This document shows positions 1 to 9,981 of a DNA stretch of 63,778 nucleotides, piece by piece. The number at the start of each line of letters is the position of its first letter. Position 1 is the first letter of the stretch. Both the position numbers and the translations under genes were made by a program. The notes under the pieces were generated by a model that saw only the letters and a list, made by a program, of their open reading frames with translations, was not told the origin of the DNA and did not search any database. This stretch comes from Gracilaria vermiculophylla (Eukaryota; Rhodophyta; Florideophyceae; Gracilariales; Gracilariaceae): NCBI GenBank assembly GCA_019155205.2, contig JAHNZQ020000010.1, positions 584,730 to 648,507 of the forward strand, written 5' to 3'.

Positions 1-467
1 CTGACCAAAGACTACGCCGAAGACTGAAACACCATGAAATTATCGGTCAAGTGAGCGCGCCAAAGCGCGGTTCGCGGTGCACGACGCAGCGTCTGCGCAC
101 TTTTCACACATGCCACGTTCTTTGTCTGCTTTGTTGTGAGCCCAGAAACAGAAAGCATATGCAAATCGAAGGGAGAGAGGTGTGACAAAGGCGTTTGCAC
201 CCACGAATCTCTGGCCCTTCGACATGACTGACACTCGTAATTGAACGTGTTCACCAACACTCACCGTATGCATAGTTTCTCAAACCAGCTCTCGCACCGA
301 TTGCAGCGCTCGTGTTGTGTGTCTCATGTCACTACTTAAGGAGACGACGTCTGACCGTACCGCCGCGCGTTCTCGTCAACTGCCCGCCGTCCTCGCTCAT
401 CGTTGAACGCCTCGCACACCCCCTCCTCTTCCCTTCACGCCAATTCAGCCCACATCATCCAGCACCA
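1..467. other. Intergenic/5' region, no gene recognised
   Basis: I see no convincing coding sequence here. Short overlapping reading frames on the minus strand have no recognisable motifs. The stretch just before 468 presumably holds the promoter and 5' leader of the first gene, and I see no clear TATA box in it. Confidence 0.5.
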
Positions 468-1097
468 ATGGACCTCGCGCAGTTTGTGTTCTACGACAGC
501 ACAGGAGACGTGTACATGCCGGACGTGTTCCTGGAGGTGGCGATGGTGTTTGTGCTGGCGGCCAGCTTCGGGTACAAGGCGGCCAACGCCATCGATTGGC
601 AGCACCGCAACGATGCTCCGCAGCTCGTTTGCGGAGCGCCCGATGCGCAGCCGTTCGACGCCGCGGCGGCCGCCGAGCTGGCGGCGTGTGCAGCAGTGTG
701 CAGGGCACCGAGAAAGGCGAGGAAGGGGCCAAAGAGGCGGAGCGCAGCGGCCAAGGGCTCGCCGCGCACAATGCGGTGCGAAGCGACGGGCGCTTCCGGG
801 CGGGTGACGAAGGGTTTCAAGAAGCTCAAGCTTCACCGAATCCCGAGTGACAGGTTCAACCGGGTGGCCATTCTGGAGATGGTGCATGTGGAAGGGGCTC
901 CGGTGGTGCGCATGTGCATGCAGGGGCGGCGGCACGCCAGCGACGTTCCTTCCGCAGAGGTGACGTTTGGGAGCGCCGAAGACTGCGCCACGGTTTACGA
1001 GGTGGTGAGGGAGCCGCTGGAGTGCGACGGCATATCCGTGAGGCAGGTCAAGGACGGGCGGGTTTTTACATTTGTAGAACAGATGAACATTGCATAG
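468..1097 (+). CDS. Unknown protein with one N-terminal hydrophobic segment
   Basis: This is a 209-residue open frame that I do not recognise. The frame stays open upstream to about 312 without an ATG, so the first in-frame ATG at 468 is taken as the start. Residues about 18-35 form a hydrophobic stretch that could be a membrane anchor. An Ala-rich and then very basic linker follows (residues about 60-105, many Lys/Arg). The C-terminal ~90 residues look like a folded alpha/beta domain with ordinary composition. Seen: open frame, composition, hydrophobic segment. Inferred: a small membrane-anchored or signal-anchored protein. The gene stands alone, and a long gene-free stretch follows it. The stop is TAG, followed closely by an AT-rich segment that could hold the polyadenylation signal. 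Function is unknown. Confidence 0.55.
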   Translation: MDLAQFVFYDSTGDVYMPDVFLEVAMVFVLAASFGYKAANAIDWQHRNDAPQLVCGAPDAQPFDAAAAAELAACAAVCRAPRKARKGPKRRSAAAKGSPRTMRCEATGASGRVTKGFKKLKLHRIPSDRFNRVAILEMVHVEGAPVVRMCMQGRRHASDVPSAEVTFGSAEDCATVYEVVREPLECDGISVRQVKDGRVFTFVEQMNIA

Positions 1098-4006
1098 ATA
1101 AAGTGAACATGACTTGTATTGTAAGTGATTTTTGTTGCTCATCGTGGAGCGTTTTGTTTTGGAGAGTTTAGGGAGCCACATGGATACAAAACGAAGAGCT
1201 GGATGAAAAGGGTGGAGGGGGGCAGTTGCAGTTGGCATATAGGAGCTGAAACGGACATGGTGTTCGGTTTGAAAGTGTGAAACGCAGAAGTTATTGCACG
1301 GGGGAGCGCGGTGAGGAGGGTGCTGGGAAGGGCGGCGGTAAGCGCAGCAGGGAAAGAGGTGGTGAGTGCGGAGGGGAGAGGTGTTGGAAGCGTGGCTTGG
1401 AATTGAGTCGGGAATGGGATGGCGCCAGTTGCGTTTTTTTTTGTGGCAAGGGGAATGGTTGAAGCGTTTGAGGATCGGAGAAGAAGGCGGGTGGTGGGCA
1501 GGAGGTGGCACAACTGAGACGTGCGCACGTGTGCATGTGGCTGCGAGCGTTGCGTCAAACGAAACGGAAGTTGGAAGGAAAACGATGACGAGACGTGGCT
1601 GACGAAGCGCAAAGTGGGCTTGCGATGAGGTCTACAAACGAAGAGCGAATCGCCAGAACGGACCGCAGCAAATCGGGCGCAGCACTGCGCGCCTGGTCTG
1701 CCAAGCCGAAGGAGACGCGTCGCCTCGACGCGTTCTACCACGCCACAAGCAGTGAGCGCCGGCTCGCAGCGAATCAGAACCTACATCAACAACCGCCTTG
1801 GCAGTTTTCATATGTTTATGTTTATGTTGTGGGCTGTTCTCCCATGCGCTCATCAAACATCGCAGCCAAGTGCGCAACGCGCACAGTCCACAGCCAAAGG
1901 CGAACCATTGTGATGCGGTGTAGCCCCTCGCATGCACAACACGCAAATGTCTGCTCACCGAGCGCGTGTTTGGCCTCAGTTTTTCACGCTGGACCAACGC
2001 CCAAAATGTGCTTTGCTTTGTTGCGTCCATGCCACAATCTCCAATCCTCATTTGGTCGTCACGCAAACGTGTGATTGGCGACTACTGCGTCGCAGTTGTT
2101 CGTTTTGTGCCTTGGTACCGACTCGAGTCCACGACTGTATGCACCATCAAGCATAAAACAGAGTACAGCCGCCGCAAGAGAAGCGATATGTGACGTGAAG
2201 CCAAAAGTGCGCTATTCAACATGTACATCGACGCGGTAACGTTCGCTACACTCAGAGTACAGCCAAGTTAATACTACACCTCCTAAGAACGCTTGCTGTT
2301 TCGAAATTGATCCGCCTCGTCACAACACAGCTTGTCTGCATTTGGCATTCGTGCAGAGAGAACGCTTTACTTACACAAGTGTTGCTTCAGATCGGAATGC
2401 ACAGCTCATGGCCGCCATCAACAACACAAAAAACATCATTGGAAGACATGCATACATGCAAAATGAAAAGTGCTGCACTTGCCAACCTCATTAAGCTGCC
2501 AATCGTATTAGCTGTGCGGTTTGTTGCTCGTCAAGTTGACAGCGGGATATATTTTGCGATTTGCACAAAGTAGCTCGTAGTTGAGCAAATTAAAGCTTGC
2601 AGTCGTCCGTAAACAATCTCGTGAAGCTGAAAGAATCGCAACCTCGAGTGTTGGTCGAGTGCAACTCACGTTGGGCTCAACGTCGCGTGCGTGCGGAACA
2701 ACGCCTGCCCATCGCTGCATTGTCATCGTCATATGCATGCCAACCAGCACTTGATTGGGTGGAAGCGCGAACTGCATTTACTTTTGCCACAAATCCCGAG
2801 ACACTAGCAACTGTGTAAGTTGGTAGCTATCGTTCCACAAAAGAACAGCCTGCGCGTTGCGTCTTGTTGCTGCATGGTGGAATGTAACAGTTTGGGTTGT
2901 GGTCAAGTACACCACCAGAGGTATTAGCGCGACCTCACGATGTCGCAAAAATCGACGCGGCGGTGGGCCTTGCTGTGCTTGCGAAGCCGATTGCCTTTCG
3001 CACCCCGCGGCAGTGACAACATATGGCCCCACCCCCCAATCAGCTGCTCACGAGCAGCAGGCGCGCAATTTGACATTGCATCACACCTCTACTACCGTTT
3101 CCTTGATGGTTTCTCACCGTTAAAGGGGATGATGGGGAGGCACTGGTGGGTTGCGGTTTTTGCGCGGCGCTCCTCGGGAGCTTGCCATTGGTGTCGGTGA
3201 ACGCTGATCTGCACGCGTGCTGGGGCTCTTTACTTGGCGTTGCCGAACCCATTGCAGTTGCAAAAGAGAATGCTGTCATGGTCTGCAGCTCGGCACAAAG
3301 CGCAGGAGAATGCAGAACAGCCCCAAAACGGGAACACGGGAAACAGCGGCGGAGACTGGCGGCAGCGCAGCGAGACGCCAACGCAGACGAGAGCGGTGTC
3401 AGACGAGGCGCGATTAGCGAAACAAAACGCAGCTCCGTGAGCGTATCACAAGCCAAAGATGTTTTAATTGGTGGATTATCAGAGAGGCGTTGAAGGAGGA
3501 AGGGATGCATGTGATTACTCCCACGTCATGCGAGAAAACTAGGCGTGTCCGCGCACTACGAGCACGAAGAAAACATTCAAAAGTGCACGACTCTCGAAAG
3601 AAACGTCGGTGATGCGAGCATGAAGGAACCAACGCTGCCTCGCGCAGCCAAATCGAGCGCGGCATCAATGGAAGCTGTTTTCTGTGGTTTGAGGCAATGG
3701 TACCTTTTTCTACGATGAGTATAGCGTGTGGATTGATTTGTTCTTGCAAAATGCGCCGGACAAGTGCCCTTGAAACGTTTCATGACAAACAATCAGCCAT
3801 TCCTCTCGGCCAAGAGGCGTTTTGTTCGTCAACATACTGGTATCGTTCAACTGCCAAGTTTGCGACGCCAAGGGCGCACAACTGCAAAAGCAAAAAATCA
3901 TGCGCTGCCTTTTTCACGCCTGAGCGTTACCTCGCTTTCCCACTGGCGTTCTACATCCAACTTGTAATGCCCACCCCCTGACGAGCACACACACGGCGTG
4001 GCAGCG
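1098..4006. other. Long intergenic region, no supported gene
   Basis: Almost 3 kb without a recognisable gene. Several open frames of 60-160 codons occur on both strands (for example 3146-3493 plus and 1632-2066 minus), but none carries a recognisable motif and most overlap one another antisense. I see no tRNA-like cloverleaf or rRNA. The end of the region must contain the promoter of the insertase gene at 4007. An unrecognised non-coding RNA could be hidden here. Confidence 0.5.
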
Positions 4007-5197
4007 ATGGCCTCGAGGAGTGCTTCGTTGTGGAGGAGGTGCCTGCACCCCGGCACCAACTCCTTGGCGCTCACACATGGAAGCCGCGGAGAGAGGATGG
4101 GCACTCTCACCACAAGCAACGCGCTGTTGTCGCCACCGTCCGCGCGCCATCTGTGCACATCACCGACACCGACACCGACACCGACACTTTGGTCGAGCGT
4201 CGACGCGCTCTCGCGCGCCGCCGCAGACAATCTGCAGGCGTTCCACGAGGCGCTGCCGATGGGATGCGCGTGGTCGGTGACGATCCCGCTCACGTCGCTG
4301 CTCATCCGCGCGCTGTCGCTGCCGCTGCTGTACCACCAGCAGCTGCACGGCGGGCGCGCGCGCGTGGCGGCGCGCGAGGACGCGCGCATCCAGCACTTTG
4401 TGCGGCGCACGCCGGGCACGCTGCTGCAAAAGTACCGCGCGTACCGGCGGCTGCGCGCGCTGGCGCTGCGGTCGGCGGGCACGTCGGCGTGGCAGCAGCG
4501 GCGCTGGCACCTCGCCGTGCACGCGCCGCTGGTGCTGGCGGCGTCGCTGGGCATGCGCGAGCTGTCGACGCGCGCCGACAGCGGCTGGCGCGGCGCGGCG
4601 CTGGCGTGGGTGCGCGACCTGGGCGCGGCGGACGCCAGCGGCGCGCTGCCGCTGCTCACGGCGGCGCTGTGGCTGTGGAACCTGGAGCCGGGCGCGGCGC
4701 CGCGCGCGGCGGCGGCGCTGCCCGCGGCGCGGCGGCTGCCGCTGCGCGCGGGGCGCTTCGTGCTGCGCGCGCTGCAGGTGGTGTCGGTGGCGTCGCTGCC
4801 GGTGACGACGCAGCTGCCGGGCGGGCTGGTGCTGTTTTGGGGGTGCAACGCGCTGCTGACGGCGGCGCTGCGCGCGGCGCTGCGCAGCGACGCGCTGAGG
4901 CGGCGCGCCGGGCTGCTGACGGAGGGCGACCTGCGCCAGCTGTCGGCGCCGCCCGTGATAAAGGCGACCGGGGTGGCGTTTGAGCAGGTGCGCGGCGAGC
5001 TGGGGCGCGTGCAGACGCAGCTGCTGTCGCGGTTCAGCGGGCGCCGCGTGGACGACGGGCTGGTGAGGGACGTGAACCGGGTGCTGAGGCGGGAGCGAAT
5101 GAGCGGGCGCATGATGGCCGACCTCAAGGCGGTGATTCGCACCGACGATCACGACGGCAACAAGTACTTGGCCGTGGTGCGCAGCGGCGGCGCGTAA
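4007..5197 (+). CDS. Oxa1/Cox18/YidC-family membrane protein insertase, organellar
   Basis: This 396-residue protein belongs by pattern to the Oxa1/YidC/Alb3 family, which inserts proteins into the mitochondrial inner membrane (Oxa1, Cox18) or thylakoids (Alb3). The first ATG of the open frame is at 4007; the frame extends a few codons upstream only through a GTG. Residues 1 to about 70 are rich in Ser, Arg and Thr with few acidic residues, as expected of a transit peptide, and include a Thr-Pro run encoded by a hexanucleotide repeat. Hydrophobic segments follow. The first is the family's amphipathic start (LTSLLIRALSLPLLYHQQ) and the last contains LPGGLVLFWGCNALL, which matches the family's conserved final helix (G-L-x-L-Y/F-W). 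The C-terminal ~100 residues are soluble and basic. Length and the absence of a clear coiled-coil tail fit Cox18 as well as Oxa1. It converges with the S16 gene, with only ~156 bp between stop codons. Confidence 0.75.
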   Translation: MASRSASLWRRCLHPGTNSLALTHGSRGERMGTLTTSNALLSPPSARHLCTSPTPTPTPTLWSSVDALSRAAADNLQAFHEALPMGCAWSVTIPLTSLLIRALSLPLLYHQQLHGGRARVAAREDARIQHFVRRTPGTLLQKYRAYRRLRALALRSAGTSAWQQRRWHLAVHAPLVLAASLGMRELSTRADSGWRGAALAWVRDLGAADASGALPLLTAALWLWNLEPGAAPRAAAALPAARRLPLRAGRFVLRALQVVSVASLPVTTQLPGGLVLFWGCNALLTAALRAALRSDALRRRAGLLTEGDLRQLSAPPVIKATGVAFEQVRGELGRVQTQLLSRFSGRRVDDGLVRDVNRVLRRERMSGRMMADLKAVIRTDDHDGNKYLAVVRSGGA

Positions 5198-5353
5198 ACA
5201 CTAGCAATGAAACGCACGACTACTCGCGGATGCGCCGGCTGCGCATTTGGCGCGGTGCGCGGCGGAGGAGGGCCGGGGAGCGGGTGAAAGCGATGGGAGC
5301 GGTGGCGAAAGAGTAAAGCGCGCAGGCGTTTTACAAGGGCAGGCGGGCGCGCA

Positions 5354-5841
5354 TCACTCGACGAGGTGGCGCAAGCCCGCGGGCGACGCAACGGAGCCGA
5401 AGGCGCGGCGAACGGCGGCGCCAGCGGGCGGCGACGGCGAGGGCGACGGCGAGGGCGACGGCGGCTGGGCGCGGCGCGCGACAACGGCGGGGGCGAAGGG
5501 CAGCAGGCCGGCAGCGCCCAGCAGCCTGGCGACTGCGGCGGAGGGGGGCGGGACGGCGGTGAGCGGGGGGCGCGGGGGGGCGCGGATCGGGGGGCGCGGC
5601 GGGACGTACCGGTGTCGGAGGGCTGGGCGCCGACGGCGAGCCAGTACTTGATGCGGTCGACGTGCAGGCAGACGCGCTTGACTTGGGCGGCGGCCTCGCG
5701 GCGCGAGTGCGGGCGCGGGTTGTACGTGCCCAGCACCTGCAGGAAGCGGCCGTCGCGCTTGGCGCGCGCGTCGGCGGCCACGATGCGGTAGAACGGGCGG
5801 TGCGTCTGGCCCCAGCGCGCGAGGCGGATGCGCACGACCAT
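5354..5841 (-). CDS. MRPS16: Ribosomal protein bS16, mitochondrial-type (one 77-nt intron)
   Basis: This is the small-subunit ribosomal protein S16 of bacterial type, expected in mitochondrial (or plastid) ribosomes. Exon 1 runs from 5841 down to 5610 and exon 2 from 5532 to 5354, giving 136 residues with a TGA stop. The protein starts directly with the family N-terminus (MVVRIRLARWG), continues with the family core (PFYRIVAADARAKRDGR and LQVLGTYNPRP), and reaches GAQPSDT at the exon end. The intron (5609-5533) begins GTACGT and ends CAG. Splicing joins QPSDT to VARLLGAAGLLP, which restores the canonical S16 sequence, so the intron is well supported. The C-terminal extension of about 45 residues is Pro/Ser/Ala-rich, with a GTCGCC-type hexanucleotide repeat. 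Upstream of the ATG the frame is a long Ala/Arg-rich open stretch; a longer leader cannot be excluded, but S16 normally starts at this Met. Confidence 0.9.
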
Positions 5842-6426
5842 GGCGGCTGCGGCTGCGGCTGCGGCTGCGGCTGCGGTGGCGGCGGCGGCGGCGGCGCGGC
5901 GGCGGGGGGCGGAGCGCGCGCGGGCGGGCGCGAGGGAGCGCGACGCGCGGGGGGGGCGCGGCTTTACGGCGCGCGGCAGTGCAATTGCGGCGAAATGCGG
6001 CGGCGGGACGTGTTGGTGCCGAGCCGTTTTGGGCGTCGGGGCGCAGCGGGCGCACGCGCGCGGCGCGCGATTGACGGCGACGGCGGCGCGCGTCGCGGCG
6101 CGCGTCGCGAGACGCGGCGGTGCGTGTGGGTGGGGCGCGGCGGCGGCGGCGGCGGCGGCGGCGGCAGCGGCGCGGCGCGCGGGCGCGCGGGCGCGCGGGG
6201 GGCGCGGCGGGGGAGCGCGCGGCGCGCGCAGTGCGGACGGGCGGCGGCAGCGCGCGCGCAGCGAGCCGCCGCGCTGGCGCGCGCGCACTCGCCGCGGCGC
6301 TCGTTGCTGATGCTGTTGCTGATGCTGTTGCTTTTGTTGTTGCCGCGGCGCTGCGTGGCGCGCAAGAAGACGCGGCGCGCGGGGAGAGGCGGCGGCGGCG
6401 GCGGCGGCGTGTGGGCGGCGCGCGCC
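5842..6426. other. Extremely GC-rich intergenic region
   Basis: About 585 bp of near-continuous GGC/GCG/CGC triplet-like sequence, with a GCT/GCA-rich patch near 6303-6340. Long open frames occur in all phases because stop codons are depleted by composition. None has a domain I recognise, and I treat them as composition artefacts. The stretch nearest 5842 must contain the S16 promoter. Confidence 0.5.
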
Positions 6427-6786
6427 TCACGGGCTGCCGCGGCGGTGCAGCGCGCGGCCCACGCGCGCGCGCAGCGACGGCGCGGGCGGCGGCGGCGGCT
6501 CGCCGCCGTAGCGCTCCACGCGCGGCGCGCTGGCGTGCGCGTCGCTTGCGGCGGCCGCAGGCGGCGGCGGCGGCGCGGCGCCCGCGTAGCGCGACGGCGG
6601 CGGCGGCAGCGTGGCGTCGGGCGACGATGGGGACGGCGGCGCCGGCGGCGCGGCGCCGGCGTAGCACTGCAGCGGCGGCGCGGCGTCGGACGACGACGGC
6701 GGCGGCGGCGGCGGCACGCCGCCGTACGCGGCAACGCGGCGCGCCTCGCGCGCGCCGTACGGCGGCGCGTCAGTGCGATGCGCCAT
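6427..6786 (-). CDS. Small Pro/Tyr-rich repeat protein (hypothetical)
   Basis: A 119-residue low-complexity protein. Its first in-frame Met (6786) directly precedes an ordered array of four imperfect repeats of about 22-26 residues. Each has an aromatic-Gly core and a proline run (YGGVPPPPPP, YAGAAPPAPP, YAGAAPPPPP, YGGEPPPPP), and the first three include a Ser/Asp-Ala spacer. The frame continues open upstream, but that part reads as promoter composition. It lies head-to-head with the RS-rich gene at 7182, whose own C-terminal region contains a similar YGGVAPPPPPPP segment, so the two may be related in function or partly duplicated. What it does is unknown; Tyr-Gly/Pro-rich repeats are common in RNA-granule and cell-surface proteins. 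Regular repeats favour a real gene, but the very high GC makes any frame in this region uncertain. Confidence 0.45.
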   Translation of the reverse strand: MAHRTDAPPYGAREARRVAAYGGVPPPPPPSSSDAAPPLQCYAGAAPPAPPSPSSPDATLPPPPSRYAGAAPPPPPAAAASDAHASAPRVERYGGEPPPPPAPSLRARVGRALHRRGSP

Positions 6787-7039
6787 GGAGCTGCGACGGC
6801 GACGCGCAGTGCGGCGGCGGCGGGGGGGCGGCGGCGTGCGGGCGGGGGGCGTGGGCGGCGCAGGCGGCGGCGGCGGCGGCACGGGGCACGCCCTTAGCGG
6901 TGGAGGCGGCGGCGGCGCGCGCGCTGAGCGGTGCTGGCGCGCGCGTGGCGGCGGCGCGCGCGCCGCACGCGCTTCGTGTGGCGCTAGCGCGTGCGTGGCG
7001 GTGCGCGCCACCTTTTCGCGCCGCTGGCTGAAACCAACG

Positions 7040-7046
7040 TATAAAA
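7040..7046 (+). promoter_or_regulatory. TATA box of the RS-rich gene
   Basis: TATAAAA stands out as a short AT-rich island inside very GC-rich DNA, 136 bp upstream of the ATG at 7182. Position and context fit a core promoter with a leader of about 105-110 nt. The leader that follows is C/T-rich. Confidence 0.6.
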
Positions 7047-7181
7047 CAGTGGCGCTCGCGCGCCCCTCCCCTGCGCCGACGTCCGCCACCGTCACCGCCG
7101 CCGTCCGACACTCCGCGCACCGCGCCCCCCCCGCTCCGTCCGTTCCCCTCCCACCGCTCCGCTCTCACCGTCCCCCTCACC

Positions 7182-8267
7182 ATGGCAGACGAGCTTGTGC
7201 ACGAGCTCAAGCGCAAGTCGCAGCGCCTGCTGCTGCAGCACGGCAACCGCGCGCGCAAGGCGCTGCGCGACGCGCAGCACCGCGAGGCGCTGTCGCCCGC
7301 CATGCGCCGCGGCATGACGCTGGTGGACCACGGCCTCAAGCACGGCATCCGCTCGGCCGAGCAGCGCTTGGACGCGCGCGCCGAGCCCGACCCCGCCGCC
7401 GCGCGCGGGCCCTCCGCCGCGCTGCGCAAGCTGCAGGACCGCATGCGCCCCCGCCGCCGCCGCCGCAACCATCGCGACGCCGATGAGCGCCGCAGCCGCA
7501 GCCACCATCGCCGCGCCGACGAGCGCCGCAGCCGCAGCCACGCGCGCCACCGCCGCGAGCCGTCGCCATCGCCGTCGCCGTCGCCGTCGCCGTCGCCATC
7601 GCCGCGCCGCTCGCGCTCTGCGCAGCGCGCCGCGCGGCGCCGCAGCCAGCGCCACAGCGACGCGCACCAGCGGCAGCGCCGCTCGTCGCGCCGCTACCGC
7701 ACGCCGTCGCCGTCGCCGTCGCCGTCGCCGCGTCGGAGACGCTCGACGCGCTCGCAGCGGCAGCGGCGGCGCTACTCGCCGTCGCCGCCGCCGTCGCCGT
7801 CGCCGTCGCCGTCGCCGCGGCGGAGACGCTCGACGCGCTCGCAGCGGCGGCGCTACACGCCGTCGCCGCCGCCGCCGGCGCGCTCGCGCTCGCGCGGCGC
7901 GCGCGCGTCGCACTCGCGCTCGCGCTCGCGCGCGCGCCACCACTCGCCGCCGCGCGCGCAGCGGCGGTCGCCGCCGTCCACGCGCTACAACGCGCCGCCG
8001 CCGGGCTACCCGTCGGCGCCGCGCTACCAGTCGGCGCCGCGCTACCAGTCGCCGCCGCGCTCCGCCGGGTCGGGCGGCTCGTACGGCGGCGTGGCGCCGC
8101 CGCCGCCGCCGCCGCCGGCGGCGGCGGCGCACGAGCGCTCGTCCATCCGCGCCTTTCTCAAGGACAAGATGCACGACCCGCGCGTGCAGGAGAAGGTGGG
8201 GCAGGGCGTGCTGCAGCTGCAGGACCACATCATCCGCGCCATGGCCAATCGGCAGCGCGCGCACTGA
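7182..8267 (+). CDS. RS/SP-repeat protein without RNA-recognition motif
   Basis: A 361-residue protein starting at an ATG in a good context (CACCATGG). Residues 1 to about 75 are charged and helical, with repeated Lys/Arg/Gln/Leu spacing (amphipathic). Residues about 90-265 are an arginine-serine domain: RSRS clusters alternate with Pro-Ser runs of up to six PS units, encoded by GTCGCC hexanucleotide repeats. Two near-identical blocks combine SPSP runs with RRRRSTRSQR. Residues about 265-320 are Tyr/Pro-rich (RYQSAPRYQS). The last 45 residues are again an ordered, charged helix (SSIRAFLKDKMHDPRVQEKV). RS domains are known from splicing factors and are phosphorylated by SR kinases, but no RRM or zinc finger is visible, so this is not a classical SR protein. 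Inference: a nuclear speckle or mRNA-processing accessory protein. The repeats are probably unstable in length. Confidence 0.7.
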   Translation: MADELVHELKRKSQRLLLQHGNRARKALRDAQHREALSPAMRRGMTLVDHGLKHGIRSAEQRLDARAEPDPAAARGPSAALRKLQDRMRPRRRRRNHRDADERRSRSHHRRADERRSRSHARHRREPSPSPSPSPSPSPSPRRSRSAQRAARRRSQRHSDAHQRQRRSSRRYRTPSPSPSPSPRRRRSTRSQRQRRRYSPSPPPSPSPSPSPRRRRSTRSQRRRYTPSPPPPARSRSRGARASHSRSRSRARHHSPPRAQRRSPPSTRYNAPPPGYPSAPRYQSAPRYQSPPRSAGSGGSYGGVAPPPPPPPAAAAHERSSIRAFLKDKMHDPRVQEKVGQGVLQLQDHIIRAMANRQRAH

Positions 8268-9396
8268 GCGCCGCCGCCGCCCTCTTGGTGCCCCATGTAA
8301 ATATGCGCAGCGCGCAACAGTGCTGCTGCGCGCAGAGCGCCACCGTGCCGACCGCCTTCGTGCCGACCGCCTCCGTGCCGACCGCTGCGCGCCGCGCGCG
8401 AGGCGCGCCGCTTTTCGCTTACTCGCGCGCTGCACTGCCGCCCGCGGCGGCGGTGGAAGGCGCCGCTCGCGCCAGCGGCGCCGGCGAAACTTTTTCCGCT
8501 CGCGAGGCGCCGCGCATTGCACAGCGCGCGCGCCAGTGCGCGCGGCGCGGCGCGGCGCGGCGCGGCGCGGCGCGGCGCGGCGCGGCGTGGCGCGGCGCGC
8601 GTGCGGCGCGCGCGCCAAGGCGAGCACGCGGGTGAGCCTGCCAATTGGGCGCGCGCCAAAGCATTGGGCAATTGCGAACGGCGGCCACGCAAGTGCCAAT
8701 TGGGCGCGCGGGAAACGAGTTGGCAATTGCGCCGCTTGCGGCCGTTGCTTTGTTGTGCGCGTAGCGTAGCAATTGATAAGCAATCGGAGTGGAGCAATTT
8801 ACGACGCGATGATGACGCGCTCGCAGCTTTGACCCGTCGCCGCCCGCCACCGGCCTTCATCGATGGCGCCGTCGCGCTGCGGCCTCGAGCTTGCGCAAGC
8901 GTGAGGCGCGCATGCATGCAACAACGACCAACCGTTTGCTCCGCACGCCTGCATTCCGGCGCGCTTGCCCACCGCAGTCGCATCATCGCTGTTGCCCGCG
9001 CTTGTTTCGCCCGCCTCGTTTGTTGCAGCAGCCGCGCACGCCGTGGAGCGCGTCGCAATTCCCGGCGGCGCACTCTCTCCGTCTTCACGCCGCATGGGTG
9101 CTCGCGCGCCGCCGCGCTGCGGCTGCCGGCCGTCGCGCGCGCTTCTCGCCGCCGCCGCCCCGTGCCGCTGCATGCGCACCAACACATACAACCGCACCCC
9201 TTTTACCGCCGCTGCCGAGCGCACGCCCACTCAACTCTGCGATTGCAACTGAACACAACTAACGCGCCGCCGCCGCGCTTCCGCCTCCAACCGCGTGTAC
9301 CCACCACCTCCGCCACCCAGCTCGGTCGTGCCGCCACCAGCCGCGCGCGCGTGCGCCCTGTCTGTACATTGGCCCTCTGCGCCGCGCCGCGCCGCC
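8268..9396. other. Intergenic region between convergent genes, with promoter-like repeat
   Basis: About 1.1 kb between the 3' ends of the RS-rich gene and the BET gene. It contains GGCGC-type simple repeats (about 8545-8590) and a near-tandem duplicated CCAATTGGGCGCGC element (8640-8731). No protein in it is recognisable although long GC-driven open frames cross it. Promoter-like motifs between two 3' ends could mean an unannotated transcript. Confidence 0.4.
8640..8731. repeat. Two near-identical ~37-bp elements with CCAAT and GGGCGCGC cores
   Basis: The unit starts at 8640 and again at 8695. Both copies begin GCCAATTGGGCGCGCG and end CAATTGCG, and differ mainly in the middle. The core resembles CCAAT-box plus E2F-like (TTTGGCGC on the other strand) promoter sequence. 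TTGGGCGCGC also occurs near 11038 and 11573, in the BET/Red1-like divergent promoter. Function is inferred only. Confidence 0.5.
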
Positions 9397-9932
9397 TCAC
9401 CCGACCTTCTGGTACCGAATCTCCACCAGCCGCGTCTCAATGTCCGTGATCTTCGCCTCAATGTGCCGCAGCGCGTCCTTGGCCGTGTGCGCCGCCGGGT
9501 TGCGCAGGAAGAACTGGATGTCGCGCAGCACCTTGTTGTCGATCTCGTTGATGTCCATCTCCAGCGACACCTCGTTCAGCAGCTCCATGCGGTTCATGCC
9601 GCGCGCAATCATGTCCACCACCGCCTTCATGCGCACAAAGTCCAGCCGCCCCACCTGCTCGCACACCGCGTGCTTCTCCTCCACCGACAGCTCGATCTGC
9701 TTCATCTTGTTCAGCTCCACGCACATCTCCACCATCGCCTTGCGCCGCTTCATCAGGTCGTCGTGCTGCACCTCCAGCTCCATCACCACCGCGCTCTTGC
9801 GCCCGCGCTTCTTCTCCATGCCCTCCGTCGACACAAACGTGAACGTCACCTCGCCAATGCCCGCCTCGTGCTCGTCCGAGCTCACGCTGGACGTGTTCAC
9901 CACCGACGACGACGGCGCGCCGCCGCCGCCGC

Positions 9933-9981
<49 letters not shown>

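Noticed and set aside
5842..9396. Very long open frames (300-560 codons) on both strands
   Set aside because: At this GC content stop codons are rare in every phase. The frames are Arg/Ala/Gly/Pro homopolymers without domains and overlap recognised genes antisense.
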